The notes under the pieces were generated by a model that was not told the DNA's origin, searched no databases, and saw only the letters and a program-made list of their open reading frames with translations. Below, piece after piece: positions 1-8,786 of a stretch of DNA of 64,000 nucleotides. Made by a program: the position numbers and the translations under genes. This DNA is from Streptomyces antibioticus (GTDB taxonomy: Bacteria > Actinomycetota > Actinomycetes > Streptomycetales > Streptomycetaceae): positions 62,001-126,000 of the forward strand of contig NZ_KQ948423.1 of assembly GCF_001514065.1 (NCBI RefSeq), given 5' to 3'. Positions within the stretch are counted from its first letter, which is position 1. Every line of letters begins with the position of its first letter.

Positions 1-722
1 TCCTCGGTGCTCGCAATCCGCGGGCGCGGGCCGCCGGGGTCACCGCGTTGCGGCGGGCCGGGATGCCCGAGCGGGCCGCGGGGTTTCTCGGGGACCGGGC
101 GGGGCGGGTGCGGGCCTGTGCGCGGTATGTGGTGCGGCAGTACGGGGGTGATCCGGCGGCCTGGTACCGGGAGCGGTGCGCCGGTGCGGAGGTGTCCCCT
201 GGAGCCGTCGGCGGGCTCGCGGAGTGCGGGGAGCGGGGGGACGCGGACGTGTTGTGGGCACTGACCTCGCACCCGGTGGCGGCGGTGCGGACGCGGGCCG
301 TGGCGGGCCTGCGGAGCCTGGACGTGACGGACGTACCGCGGTTCACGGCGCTGCTCGACGACCCCGATCCGGGAGTGGTGCGGGAGGCGACCTCGGCCCT
401 GGTGCCCTCGGCGCGGTCGTTGGACGCGGAGTGGCTGCTGGGGCGGCTCGCGGCGGGGCGGCCGCGGGCGGTGCGGGTCTCCGCGTTCCGGCTGCTTCAG
501 CGGCACAGCGGGCTCGTGCGGCTGCGGGCCGCGGTCGCGCTCATCGACGACCCGGACGACAGGCTGCGGCACGCGGCCCGGCAGGCCGTGCAGCGCTGGC
601 ACCCGACCGAGGACGTGCCCCTCGGGGTCGCCGAGGTGGGTGAGCTGCTGGACCGGGGGCGGGAGCTGTTCAGTGAGTACGTGCTGAAGCGGCGCAAGTT
701 GGAGGCGGGGCTTCCGGCTTGA
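1..722 (+). CDS. HEAT-repeat-like protein, 5' end outside the window
   Basis: The reading frame is open from position 3 with no stop, so the true start lies before the window; a TTG at 48 is an unlikely start because the repeat-like text runs through it. The visible part is about 239 residues of alpha-helical repeats, with recurring units such as DDPDPGVVREATSAL and DDPDDRLRHAARQA, typical of HEAT or PBS-lyase-like scaffolds. Such repeats mediate protein-protein contacts, but no catalytic motif is visible and the partner is unknown. It is followed 96 bases later by the htpX-like gene on the same strand. The protein class is well supported; the specific role is not. Confidence 0.7.
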   Translation, partial: LGARNPRARAAGVTALRRAGMPERAAGFLGDRAGRVRACARYVVRQYGGDPAAWYRERCAGAEVSPGAVGGLAECGERGDADVLWALTSHPVAAVRTRAVAGLRSLDVTDVPRFTALLDDPDPGVVREATSALVPSARSLDAEWLLGRLAAGRPRAVRVSAFRLLQRHSGLVRLRAAVALIDDPDDRLRHAARQAVQRWHPTEDVPLGVAEVGELLDRGRELFSEYVLKRRKLEAGLPA

Positions 723-818
723 GCCTTTGCCCGTCCCAGAGCTGATCGGGACCGCTTCATGGTGGGGCCGGGTGCACACTGGGCAGTGGGACGAGTGCCT
801 GACTGCGGGGTGATGCAG

Positions 819-1736
819 ATGCAGAGCCGCTTCCGGAGCGACCGGCGCCTGACCGTGCGGATGACGGTCACGCTGTTCCTGCTCGGGCTGTTGTACGTCG
901 TCTTCGTGGGCGCGTTGATCGTGCTGCTGAAGTCCTGGGTGCTGGTCGTGGTCGTGGTGGCCGCGATGCTCGTCGCGCAGTACTGGTTCTCCGACCGGGT
1001 CGCGCTGTTCGCGATGCGAGGCCGGGTCGTGGAGCGGGAGGAGTATCCCGAGCTGCACGGGGTCGTCGACCGGCTGTGCGCCATCGCGGACATGCCCAAG
1101 CCCGTCGTCGCCGTCTCTCACATGGACATGCCCAACGCGTTCGCCACCGGGCGCAACCCCGAGCACGCCGTGGTGTGCGTGACCGACGGGCTGCTGCGGC
1201 GGCTGGAGAAGGACGAGCTGGAGGGTGTCCTCGCGCACGAGCTGTCGCATGTGGCGCACAAGGACGTCGCCGTGATCACGGTCGCCTCGTTCCTCGGGGT
1301 CATCGCGGGGCTCATCGTGCGGTTCGCGTTCTACTCGCAGGTCTTCGGCGGGCGGAAGGACCAGAACACCGCCGTGATCTTCGCCGCCGTCCTGGGCGTC
1401 TCCGCGGCCGTGTACGCCCTGAGCTTCCTGCTCATCAGGGCCCTGTCCCGGTACCGGGAGCTGGCCGCCGACCGGGCCGCGGCGCAGCTGACGGGGCGGC
1501 CCTCGGCACTCGCCTCCGCGCTGACCAAGGTGTCCGGGGAGATCGCCCGGATCCCCACCAAGGACCTGCGGACCGCGCAGGCCTTCAACGCCTTCTACTT
1601 CACCCCGGCCACCGGCAAGGAGCCCGGCATCGAGCGGTTCTTCTCCACCCACCCGACCCTGGAACAGCGCCTTGAGCAACTGGGGCGGATCTCCGCCGAG
1701 TTGGGCGAGGCCGCCCGCCCCGGGAAGCCGGAGTAG
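819..1736 (+). CDS. htpX: HtpX-like membrane zinc metalloprotease (M48)
   Basis: This is an integral-membrane M48 peptidase, a family that degrades misfolded membrane proteins. The zinc motif HELSH is at residues 140-144 and the third ligand fits E214 in RELAADR. Two hydrophobic helices lie before the protease core (about 15-52) and two more after the zinc motif, as in HtpX. The 305-residue length is typical. ATG 819 was chosen because GGGGTG sits 9 bases upstream; ATG 813 would leave almost no spacing. The next gene starts 3 bases after the stop and encodes a PspAB-type protein, so a membrane-stress operon is likely. This pairing is known from actinobacteria; function here is inferred. Confidence 0.85.
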   Translation: MQSRFRSDRRLTVRMTVTLFLLGLLYVVFVGALIVLLKSWVLVVVVVAAMLVAQYWFSDRVALFAMRGRVVEREEYPELHGVVDRLCAIADMPKPVVAVSHMDMPNAFATGRNPEHAVVCVTDGLLRRLEKDELEGVLAHELSHVAHKDVAVITVASFLGVIAGLIVRFAFYSQVFGGRKDQNTAVIFAAVLGVSAAVYALSFLLIRALSRYRELAADRAAAQLTGRPSALASALTKVSGEIARIPTKDLRTAQAFNAFYFTPATGKEPGIERFFSTHPTLEQRLEQLGRISAELGEAARPGKPE

Positions 1737-1739
1737 CGG

Positions 1740-2324
1740 ATGGGGCTGCTGGACATCCTGCTCGGGCGCACCAAGCCGGTCGCGCCCGATCTCGACCGGC
1801 TCTTCGCCCTGCCGTCCGCGGCCGTGACGTTGGAGGCCGCGGCGGGGTTCACCCCGTCCGGGAGCGGTGCGGTGTGCTTCGCGACCGTCGAGGGCGCGGC
1901 GTTCGAGCAGACGCACCGCGAGGTGCAGGCGCTGCTGGACGCGGACACCGACCGCGACGGCCCTCCGGTCGAGCTGCGGCGGGACGACTACGGCTACTCC
2001 TGGCTGGTGTCACAGCGCGCCCCCGACCAGCTGCATCTGCTGGTCAACGACCTGCACGCGGTGAACTCCTCGATGGAGGTCAACGGCTTCGGCCCGCAAC
2101 TGCTGTGCTCGCTCGCGGGCTTCCGGGACGACGTCGGCCGCACGCTCGCGCTGGTCTACCTCTACAAGCGCGGCACGTTCTACCCGTTCGCGCCGCTGCC
2201 CGGTGACGGGCAGCGGCGGGACAACGCCCTGGAGCTGCGGGTGAAGGCCGCGCTCGCGGATGATCTGCGGCTCGAACAGGATCTGAGCCGCTGGTTCCCG
2301 GTGTGGGGTGCCCCCGGTCTGTGA
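1740..2324 (+). CDS. pspAB: PspA-associated protein PspAB
   Basis: A 194-residue soluble protein whose start (MGLLDILLGRTKP) and the LDRLFALPSAAVTLE stretch match, by recall, the actinobacterial family named PspAB, which occurs near PspA or HtpX genes. The family's biochemical role is not established; a part in phage-shock-type membrane stress is assumed from context. The GGAG ribosome site lies inside the end of htpX with a 6-base spacer, so the two genes are probably translated from one message. No membrane segment or signal peptide is visible. Confidence 0.75.
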   Translation: MGLLDILLGRTKPVAPDLDRLFALPSAAVTLEAAAGFTPSGSGAVCFATVEGAAFEQTHREVQALLDADTDRDGPPVELRRDDYGYSWLVSQRAPDQLHLLVNDLHAVNSSMEVNGFGPQLLCSLAGFRDDVGRTLALVYLYKRGTFYPFAPLPGDGQRRDNALELRVKAALADDLRLEQDLSRWFPVWGAPGL

Positions 2325-2355
2325 CCTCGCCGACCAGGGGCTACCCGTACCGGTC

Positions 2356-2637
2356 TCACTTGCTCTTCTCGCGCTCCTGGCGGCGGGACTCGAAGGGGCG
2401 CTCGCGACGGTAGCGGCGCTCCCACTTGGCCTGCTTGTCCCGGCGGTCGCGGTAGGAGCGGTAGTCGCTGGGCAACGTCCCGGACGACGAGCCGCCGCCC
2501 TTGGACGGGGTGGCGGACGTACCGCGCCCGTACTGCATGTACAGGAACAGCACGGCGACGGCGGCGAGCCAGTAGATGTGGTTCCCGAATCCTAAGACGA
2601 CCAGAACTGCGGTCCCGGCCATGACGATGGTGCCCAT
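2356..2637 (-). CDS. Small membrane protein with charged tail
   Basis: A 93-residue protein with a hydrophobic N-terminal half (about residues 1-35, likely one or two transmembrane helices) followed by a Gly/Ser linker and a strongly basic, Arg/Lys-rich tail (SYRDRRDKQAKWERRYRRER). The frame is open further upstream, but ATG at 2637 has GGAGG 8 bases before it and the first hydrophobic residues follow at once, so this start is preferred. It converges on pspAB. No family is recognised; the basic tail would lie in the cytoplasm or contact nucleic acid or lipid head groups, which is only a guess. Confidence 0.65.
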   Translation of the reverse strand: MGTIVMAGTAVLVVLGFGNHIYWLAAVAVLFLYMQYGRGTSATPSKGGGSSSGTLPSDYRSYRDRRDKQAKWERRYRRERPFESRRQEREKSK

Positions 2638-2847
2638 CGGTGGCCTCCGTGTGCGTGGGTGGGTGAGCAGCAGAGTAGTGCTGAATGCGCAGAGTGACGC
2701 CCGCCCTGCGGAAAGCAGAGGTGACGGCTCCGCAACGGGTGTCCAGCGTAGGGAGTCCGTCACTCGGCGTGCATCTCCTTTTCCCGCGGCCTAGAGTCGG
2801 GCGAAACGCAGAATTCTATCTGTTTCGCGACATAAGGGGTGCCCGGG

Positions 2848-3348
2848 ATGAGTGATCTCTTCGTCATCGCCTACGACGACCTCGCGACCGCCCGTCAGGT
2901 CCGCGAGAAGGTCGTCGAGCTGACCAAGCAGCATCTGGTCGAGCTGGAGGACATCGTGGTCGTCGAGCGGCGTGACGACGGCAGGATCAAGCTGCATCAG
3001 GCCGTCAACCACACCGGCGCGGGCGCGGCCGGCGGTGCCCTGTGGGGCGGGGTGATCGGGCTGCTGTTCCTCGCCCCGCTGCTCGGCGCGGCGGTGGGTG
3101 CGGCGGCCGGCGCGGCCGGGGGTGCGATCACCGACACCGGCATCAACGACACCTTCGTGAAGGAGCTGAGCCAGAATCTGCGCCCGGGCGCCGCGGCTCT
3201 GTTCGTCCTGGTCAAACAGGCCGCGCAGGACAAGGTGATCCCTCAACTCACGCCGTTCGGGGGGCAGTTGGTGCAGACCTCGCTGAGCCAGGCCGACGAG
3301 GACCATCTGCGCGAGGCGATCAGGGCGGCGCAGAAGACGACTGCCTGA
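2848..3348 (+). CDS. DUF1269-type membrane protein
   Basis: A 166-residue protein with an N-terminal alpha/beta region ([20 protein letters not shown]), a Gly/Ala-rich hydrophobic hairpin at about residues 62-96, and a C-terminal region with [18 protein letters not shown]. This arrangement matches the DUF1269 family, common in actinobacteria and of unknown function. ATG 2848 is preferred over GTG 2839 because AAGGGG lies 8 bases before the ATG and would overlap the GTG. Gene context (divergent from a small membrane protein, before a hydrolase-kinase gene) does not reveal a role. Confidence 0.75.
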   Translation: MSDLFVIAYDDLATARQVREKVVELTKQHLVELEDIVVVERRDDGRIKLHQAVNHTGAGAAGGALWGGVIGLLFLAPLLGAAVGAAAGAAGGAITDTGINDTFVKELSQNLRPGAAALFVLVKQAAQDKVIPQLTPFGGQLVQTSLSQADEDHLREAIRAAQKTTA

Positions 3349-3376
3349 GGCCCGTCCGCCGTGATCGAATGAGGGC

Positions 3377-4978
3377 ATGCTCTCCTCCTTCACCCTCGGT
3401 CATGACGGCGAACGGCTCAGCGGGGTGCAGGGCGGCGGTGGTCCGGGCCGGGCCACCGCCGTCGTGCTGCACGGGGCGGGCAACGGCAGCAAGGAGCGGC
3501 TGACGCCGGTACTGGAGGAGTTCGCCGGCCGGGGCTGCGGTGTGCTCGCCCTGGACTTCTCCGGGCATGGGGAAAGCAGTGGCGAGCCGGCGGAGTTGAG
3601 CCTGCGCCGCCGGTTCGAGCAGGCCACCGCGGTGATCGACGCGCGCGTCCCGACCGGCGATCCGCTGATCCTGGTCGGGTTCAGCATGAGCGGGCAGACG
3701 GTCGCGGATCTCGTACGGCACTACGGGCGGCGCGTGTCGGCGGTCGGCCTGTGCGCGCCCGCGGTGTACGCGGCCGAGGCGTGGGACGTGCCCTTCGGGG
3801 ACGGCGACGGGCCGTTCAGCGCGATCATCCGCACCCCGGACAGCTGGCGCGGGGCGCCCGCGCTCGACGCGCTGCGGGCCTACGAGGGCCGGGCGGTGCT
3901 GGCGGTGCCGGGCCATGACGTGGTGATCCCGGCCGCTGTGACCGAGGCCGTGCAGGACGCGCTGGCCGCGCGGTCGCAGTTCACCCGTATCGAATTCCCG
4001 GACGCCGAGCACCGGCTGGGGTTCTGGTTCCACGACCACCCGGACGACCTGCGGGAGTTCGCCGACGCGCTGTTCGTCGACGGCTGGACCGCGACCCGCG
4101 CCTGGCTGGCCAAGCAGCTCCCCGAGGGCCGTACGGTCGCCACCACCCGTTTCCTGGCGGGCGGTTGGAGTTCGCAGATGCGCGGGCTCACCCTCGACGA
4201 CGGCACGGAGCTGGTGCTGCGGTCCTTCGTGAAGCCCTTCTTCCGGCACCACGCCCCCGGGCTCCTCGCCCGCGAGGCGGCGATCCTCACGCTGCTCGCC
4301 GGACCGGACGGCATCCCGGCCCCCGAGCTGCTCGCCGTGGACGCCACCGCCGAACTCGCCGATCATCCCAGCCTGTTGATGTCCCGGCTGCCGGGCCGGG
4401 TGCGGGTGGACGAGGAGGATCTCGTACGGCGCCTCGACCTGCTGGCGGGGCAGCTCGCCCGTGTCCATGCGGTCGTACCGGCGGAACGGCCGCGGACGTA
4501 TCAGGCGTGGACGTCTCCCGAGCGGGTGCGGGTGCCGGAGGGAGCGATGTGGGAGCGGGCCGTGGACGTCATCCGGCGCGAGCCGCCGGCGTACGAAGGG
4601 GTCTTCCTGCACCGGGACTTCCACCCGGGGAACGTGCTCTTCGCCGAGGGGCGGATCAGCGGGGTCGTCGACTGGGTGGAGACCTCGTGGGGACCGGCCG
4701 ACCTGGACGTGGCCCACTGCTCGACGGCGCTCGCCCTGCTGCACGGCCCGGAGCACGGGCTGGCCTTCCGGGAACGGTACGAGGCGGAGGGCGGGCGGCA
4801 ACTCGCCGACGGGGCCGACCACTTGTACTGGCGGCTGCTCGACGCCCTCGGTTACGCCCCCGACGCCGCGAAGCTGGCCGGGCCGTGGCGCGAACTGGGC
4901 CGGAGCGATCTGACGCCGGAGGTGCTGGGCGGGCGGCTGGAGGCTTATGTGGGCGGGCTGTTGGAGCGGTACGCCTGA
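3377..4978 (+). CDS. Alpha/beta-hydrolase fused to an aminoglycoside-phosphotransferase-like kinase
   Basis: A 533-residue two-domain protein. Residues 1-230 form an alpha/beta-hydrolase: LHGAGNG near 31-37, nucleophile S103 in GFSMSG, likely acid D181 and H212. Residues about 250-533 form an APH-family kinase: catalytic loop HRDFHPGN (412-419, D414) and Mg-binding D432 in VVDW. Both catalytic sets look intact, so the protein could hydrolyse an ester or thioester and phosphorylate a small hydroxylated molecule. No frameshift separates the halves and there is no stop or internal ribosome site at the junction. Substrates are unknown; drug inactivation, metabolite repair or a biosynthetic step are all possible. 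Confidence 0.8.
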   Translation: MLSSFTLGHDGERLSGVQGGGGPGRATAVVLHGAGNGSKERLTPVLEEFAGRGCGVLALDFSGHGESSGEPAELSLRRRFEQATAVIDARVPTGDPLILVGFSMSGQTVADLVRHYGRRVSAVGLCAPAVYAAEAWDVPFGDGDGPFSAIIRTPDSWRGAPALDALRAYEGRAVLAVPGHDVVIPAAVTEAVQDALAARSQFTRIEFPDAEHRLGFWFHDHPDDLREFADALFVDGWTATRAWLAKQLPEGRTVATTRFLAGGWSSQMRGLTLDDGTELVLRSFVKPFFRHHAPGLLAREAAILTLLAGPDGIPAPELLAVDATAELADHPSLLMSRLPGRVRVDEEDLVRRLDLLAGQLARVHAVVPAERPRTYQAWTSPERVRVPEGAMWERAVDVIRREPPAYEGVFLHRDFHPGNVLFAEGRISGVVDWVETSWGPADLDVAHCSTALALLHGPEHGLAFRERYEAEGGRQLADGADHLYWRLLDALGYAPDAAKLAGPWRELGRSDLTPEVLGGRLEAYVGGLLERYA

Positions 4979-5012
4979 GGAGCATCCCGCGCTGCCCGGC
5001 TGAGGCCCCTGT

Positions 5013-5891
5013 TCAACCGAGGCGCAGCTCCCCCCGGAGTATCCGCGCCGCCACGGACTGCGCGGAGGAACCCTCCGTGAACGCGTGGGCCCTGATCAGT
5101 TCCAGCGCGTCGGCCACCGGGCGGTCGAGCCGTACGGCGAGCATGCCGGCCGCCTGGTGCACCCCGGCCCGCACGTCCAGGCCGCCGTAGAGGCCGGGTT
5201 CGCCGTCCGGACTCAAGATCTCCGGACTCAGGATCATCGAGCGGGTGAGCGCCTCGGCGACCTCGGTGAGGGCGGCGGAGCCGATGACGCCCGGCGCGGG
5301 GTCGAAGACGGCGAGGGCGCCCACGCAGGTGTCCGGCAGGCGCAACGGCACCGCGGCCACCTCGGCCATGCCCAGCTCGGCGAGAGCGGGGCCGTAGCCG
5401 GGCCACAGGGCCGTGATCAGTGCCCCGGACGCCGACACCGGGCGGGCCTGCCGGGTGGCGTCCCGGGCCGGGCCCTCGCCGAGCAGGAACTCCAACTCCT
5501 GGGCGGCGCGCGCCGGTTCGTCGGAGGCGGCCAGGGCCAGCTGGTCCGGCGTGGCACCGACCAGGGTGAGCGCCACGCTGCCGGTGCCGCAGGCCGCCGC
5601 GACGCCGGCCATGAACAGCGGCTGCGGGGTGTCCCGTCGGCGTGTCCAGGTGGTCAGCCGGGAGACGTGGTCGTCGTGCAGCCGGGCCGCGGTCAGATGA
5701 CAGGCCGCGGTCGCCCGGTGGAGTGCCGCGACCCGCGCGTGGACCTCTCGGAGGGGCTGGGTGGGCGCCTCGTCGGCGAGGGCCGTGTGCCGTTCGGCAC
5801 AGTGGGTCTCGTGCGCCGAGCGGGCGTGCGCCACAACCGCTCTGCGCTCGGCGGAAGCCAGCAGCTCCCGGGCCCCTCCTCCGGTGGGCAT
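5013..5891 (-). CDS. GAF-ANTAR RNA-binding regulator
   Basis: A 292-residue regulator. A GAF-like sensor domain spans about residues 85-215 (for example VSASGALITALWPGYG and VPLRLPDTCVGALAVFD). The C-terminal 55 residues have the ANTAR pattern (GLDVRAGVHQAAGMLAVRL, then EGSSAQSVAARIL). ANTAR proteins bind two-hexaloop RNA and act as antiterminators; the signal read by the GAF domain is unknown. The frame is open upstream into the next gene, so ATG 5891 was chosen as the first good start after that gene's stop; it has only a weak ribosome site. It converges on the hydrolase-kinase gene. Confidence 0.8.
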   Translation of the reverse strand: MPTGGGARELLASAERRAVVAHARSAHETHCAERHTALADEAPTQPLREVHARVAALHRATAACHLTAARLHDDHVSRLTTWTRRRDTPQPLFMAGVAAACGTGSVALTLVGATPDQLALAASDEPARAAQELEFLLGEGPARDATRQARPVSASGALITALWPGYGPALAELGMAEVAAVPLRLPDTCVGALAVFDPAPGVIGSAALTEVAEALTRSMILSPEILSPDGEPGLYGGLDVRAGVHQAAGMLAVRLDRPVADALELIRAHAFTEGSSAQSVAARILRGELRLG

Positions 5892-5932
5892 ACCGGAAGC
5901 GTACGCCCGGCCCGGCCGGCGGGCCCGGGGGG

Positions 5933-7327
5933 TCACACCTCCGGTGCCGCCGTCACGACGCCCGCGGCGATCGCGGCGCCCAGGGTGGTGTGGTCGGTGG
6001 TGGTCTGGACGGCGTAGGAGCGGGCGAACTCGGCGATCGCGTGGTCGAAGGTGTCGCCTTCGCCCAGATAGGCGGCGATGGCGATGCGGTCGCCGGAACG
6101 GGCGTGGGCGCGGGCCAGAGCGGTGCCGCACAGGCGAGCGTACGTGGTGAGCTCCGCGGGGCTCATCCCCGCGACCTCCGCCGAGCCCTTCATGTCACGC
6201 AGCTGCCGCCAGTAGTAGGCGCGCCCCTGCGGTCCGCTCATCCAGCCCAGGAAGATGTCACTGGCGGCCTGGAGCAGCCGCTGGCCGGCGACGACCCGGT
6301 GCCCGGGGTGGACGTACGGCCCGCTCGGCAGATGCTCCTCCAGTACGGACTTGCGCGCCTCCTTGATCTGCAGGAACAGCGGGTCGTCCGCGTCCCGGCC
6401 GGCCAGCAGCACGATGAAGCAGCGGGTGCCGACGCTGCCGACACCGACGACCTTGCGGGCGGCGTCGACGAAGCGGTAGCGGTCGAGGAGGAGGCGGCGC
6501 TCCTCGGAGAGGGTGGAGCGGTAGTCGCTGAAGATCTTGCGCAGGGCGGCCATGTCGGGGACACCGGCGCGTTCGAGGAGCGGCGGGTCCTCGATGATCC
6601 GGCGGCGCCCGTCGACGACCTCGGTCAGCTTGCCGAGGGCCTGGAGGCTGGTGCGGCGGCGGGCCCGGGTGAGGGTCGACTGGGCGCGGCGGCGGTGGCG
6701 GGTGGAGCGGACGAGCGGGAGCAGGGTGTCGGCGTCCAGGCGCTCGTACCAGACGGCGAGTTCGCCGAGCCGGGAGAGCCGGCGCATCGAGGTGCGGTAC
6801 GCGGCGGTCGCCTCCACGGCCGCCCGGTGCGCCTTGGCCTCGCTGTGGCCGTTCTCGCGGGCGGCCACGACGACGCTCGCGGCGAGGCGTTTGACGTCCC
6901 ACTCGAAGGGGCCGGGGAACGTCTCGTCGAAGTCGTTGAGGTCGAAGAGGAGGGTGCGTTCCGGGGAGGCGTAGAGGCCGAAGTTGAGGAGGTGGGCATC
7001 GCCGCAGAGCTGCACGGTGAGGCCGGTGTGGGGCTGGGAGGCGAGGTCGGTGGCCATCACGGCGGCGGCGCCGCGCAGGAAGGCGAACGGGGAGGCCGAC
7101 ATCCTGCCGTATCTGATCGGCAGGAGTTCCGGGAGGCGGTCACGGCCCTGGCGTTCCAGGACGGCCACGGGGTCGGGGCGGTCGAGGGAGGGGACCCAGC
7201 CCGCGTGGGCAGAGCGGGGGACGCGTTTGCGGGCGGATCGTCCTTGGGCGGCGCGGTCGCCGGGACCGGCGGAGGTTCCGGTCACGCCGGGGGCTCCGGG
7301 GGGACTGGGGGTACTGGGGGCGCTCAT
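5933..7327 (-). CDS. DUF2252 domain protein
   Basis: A 464-residue cytoplasmic protein of the DUF2252 family, which is distantly kinase-like. Recognisable family stretches are QLCGDAHLLNFGLYASPERT, LLFDLNDFDETFPGPFEWD and VVGVGSVGTRCFIVLLAGRD. The GDAHxxN and DFD patterns resemble the catalytic and metal loops of the protein-kinase/APH fold, but no activity is established for the family to my knowledge. The N-terminal 35 residues are Pro/Ser/Gly-rich and probably disordered. It lies upstream of the GAF-ANTAR gene on the same strand with 41 bases between them, so the two may be cotranscribed. Confidence 0.85.
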   Translation of the reverse strand: MSAPSTPSPPGAPGVTGTSAGPGDRAAQGRSARKRVPRSAHAGWVPSLDRPDPVAVLERQGRDRLPELLPIRYGRMSASPFAFLRGAAAVMATDLASQPHTGLTVQLCGDAHLLNFGLYASPERTLLFDLNDFDETFPGPFEWDVKRLAASVVVAARENGHSEAKAHRAAVEATAAYRTSMRRLSRLGELAVWYERLDADTLLPLVRSTRHRRRAQSTLTRARRRTSLQALGKLTEVVDGRRRIIEDPPLLERAGVPDMAALRKIFSDYRSTLSEERRLLLDRYRFVDAARKVVGVGSVGTRCFIVLLAGRDADDPLFLQIKEARKSVLEEHLPSGPYVHPGHRVVAGQRLLQAASDIFLGWMSGPQGRAYYWRQLRDMKGSAEVAGMSPAELTTYARLCGTALARAHARSGDRIAIAAYLGEGDTFDHAIAEFARSYAVQTTTDHTTLGAAIAAGVVTAAPEV

Positions 7328-7490
7328 CCGCCGTGCCTCTGCATCGCGCCTCCCGATTTCGCCGTGCCGGGTGGTCCCTGGTGTCGGACACCTCCTGATC
7401 GCAGGGAAGCGTGCGACGGGGGCGCGCGCATGCGGAGTACGGCGATCGGGTGACAGGGGAGCCTGCGCGGGGGTTCGCGTCGAGGCGTCG

Positions 7491-7513
7491 TTGTCAGTGG
7501 GGTTCGGCAGGAT
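7491..7513 (+). promoter_or_regulatory. PafBC-type (RecA-independent DNA-damage) promoter
   Basis: TTGTCAGTG at 7491-7499 is followed after exactly 8 bases by CAGGAT (7508-7513). The known consensus of the mycobacterial RecA-independent damage promoter, later tied to PafBC, is TTGTCRGTG-N8-TANNNT; only the first base of the -10 differs. It lies 38 bases before the winged-helix gene at 7552. Regulation is inferred from the motif. Confidence 0.7.
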
Positions 7514-7551
7514 GGGGGCGTCGGCGGTGTGGTGCGCGGAGGGCAGGTCGG

Positions 7552-8736
7552 ATGCGGTACATCGGGGTGGCGGAGCGGCGGGGGCGGCTGGGCGTGCGGC
7601 ATCGGCTGGCGGCGGGCTCGCGAGCAGGGCGGCCCGAGGAGGTCGCCGAGGCTCTCGTCGCCTTGCACGGGAGCGATCCGGCGACCGTGCATCTGGCCGT
7701 CGGGGCCCGGCTGGCGGAGTCCGGCAAGACCGTCGCGGAGACCGAGCGCGCGTTGTACGAGGACCGGACCCTGGTGCGGATGCACGGCATGCGGCACACG
7801 GTGTTCGTGTTCCCCGCGGAGCTGACCGCGGTCGTGCACGCCTCCACCGGGCTGGTCGTGGCGGGGCGTGAACGGGCCTCGCTGGTCAAGGACATGGCCA
7901 AGGCGGGGGCGCCGGATGCCGCCTGGCTGGCGGACGTCGAGGCGTCGACGCTGGCCGCCCTGGAGCGGCGTGGCCAGGCGACCGCGGCCGAACTCGCCCA
8001 GGACGAGCCCCGGTTGCGGGAGCAGTTCGTGTACGCCGCCGGGAAGAGCTACGAGGGTGTCCACACCGTCTCGACCCGGCTGCTGAGGGTGTTGGGCGTG
8101 GAGGGGAAGGTCGTGCGAGGGCGGCCGTTGGGGTCCTGGACCTCAAGTCAGTTCCGGTGGGCCGCCGCTCCCCCGCATCCCGAACTCGACGTGGCCGGGG
8201 CCCAGGCGTCCCTGCTCCGCCACTGGCTCACGGCCTGCGGACCGGCCACGGAGGACGACCTCAAGTGGTGGACCGGCTGGAAGGTGACGGACGTCCGGCG
8301 GGCGCTCGCGGCGATCGGCGCGGAGGCCGTGGCGCTCGACGAGGGCACCGGGTATGTCACGCAGGGGGACGCCGAGCCCGTGGACGGGGGTGACCGGCCC
8401 TGGGCCGCTCTGCTGCCCGCGCTCGATCCGACCGCCATGGGCTGGCAGCAGCGGGACTGGTTCCTGGCGCCCCATCTGCGGCCCCCGCTGTTCGACAGAA
8501 GCGGCAATGTCGGGCCCACCGTGTGGTGGAACGGCCGGGTGGTGGGCGGCTGGGCGCAGCGGCCCGACGGGGAGATCGTCTGGCGGCTGCTGGACGAGGA
8601 CGGGGTCGGGCGGGAGGCGAGGGCAGCCATCGCCGCGGAGGCGGAGCGGCTGCGCGGTTGGGTGGGGGCGACCCGGGTGACGCCTCGCTTCCGGACGCCG
8701 CTGGAGCGGGAGTTGGCGGGGCGGGGCGGGACCTGA
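7552..8736 (+). CDS. AlkZ-superfamily winged-helix DNA-binding protein
   Basis: A 394-residue member of the HTH_42 (AlkZ/YcaQ-like) family of winged-helix proteins, some of which are DNA glycosylases that unhook crosslinks or remove alkylated bases. Family stretches include LLPALDPTAMGWQQRDWFL and SSQFRWAAAPP. At the place where the glycosylases carry a QxQ or QxD motif, this protein has LVALHGSDPATVHL (H39, S41, D42), so catalytic glycosylase activity is uncertain. ATG 7552 has GGAGG 11 bases upstream. A PafBC-type promoter lies just before it, supporting a DNA-damage role. A perfect terminator hairpin follows the stop. Confidence 0.8.
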   Translation: MRYIGVAERRGRLGVRHRLAAGSRAGRPEEVAEALVALHGSDPATVHLAVGARLAESGKTVAETERALYEDRTLVRMHGMRHTVFVFPAELTAVVHASTGLVVAGRERASLVKDMAKAGAPDAAWLADVEASTLAALERRGQATAAELAQDEPRLREQFVYAAGKSYEGVHTVSTRLLRVLGVEGKVVRGRPLGSWTSSQFRWAAAPPHPELDVAGAQASLLRHWLTACGPATEDDLKWWTGWKVTDVRRALAAIGAEAVALDEGTGYVTQGDAEPVDGGDRPWAALLPALDPTAMGWQQRDWFLAPHLRPPLFDRSGNVGPTVWWNGRVVGGWAQRPDGEIVWRLLDEDGVGREARAAIAAEAERLRGWVGATRVTPRFRTPLERELAGRGGT

Positions 8737-8741
8737 GCGAC

Positions 8742-8780
8742 GGGTGCCGGGTGCCGTGCGGGACACGGCACCCGGCACCC
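8742..8780. terminator. Perfect 17-bp hairpin between convergent genes
   Basis: The arms 8742-8758 and 8764-8780 are perfectly complementary with a 5-base loop. It follows the stop at 8736 and faces the stop of the leftward gene at 8787, so it can serve both. There is no T tract, as is common for Streptomyces terminators. Confidence 0.85.
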
Positions 8781-8786
8781 CACGGC

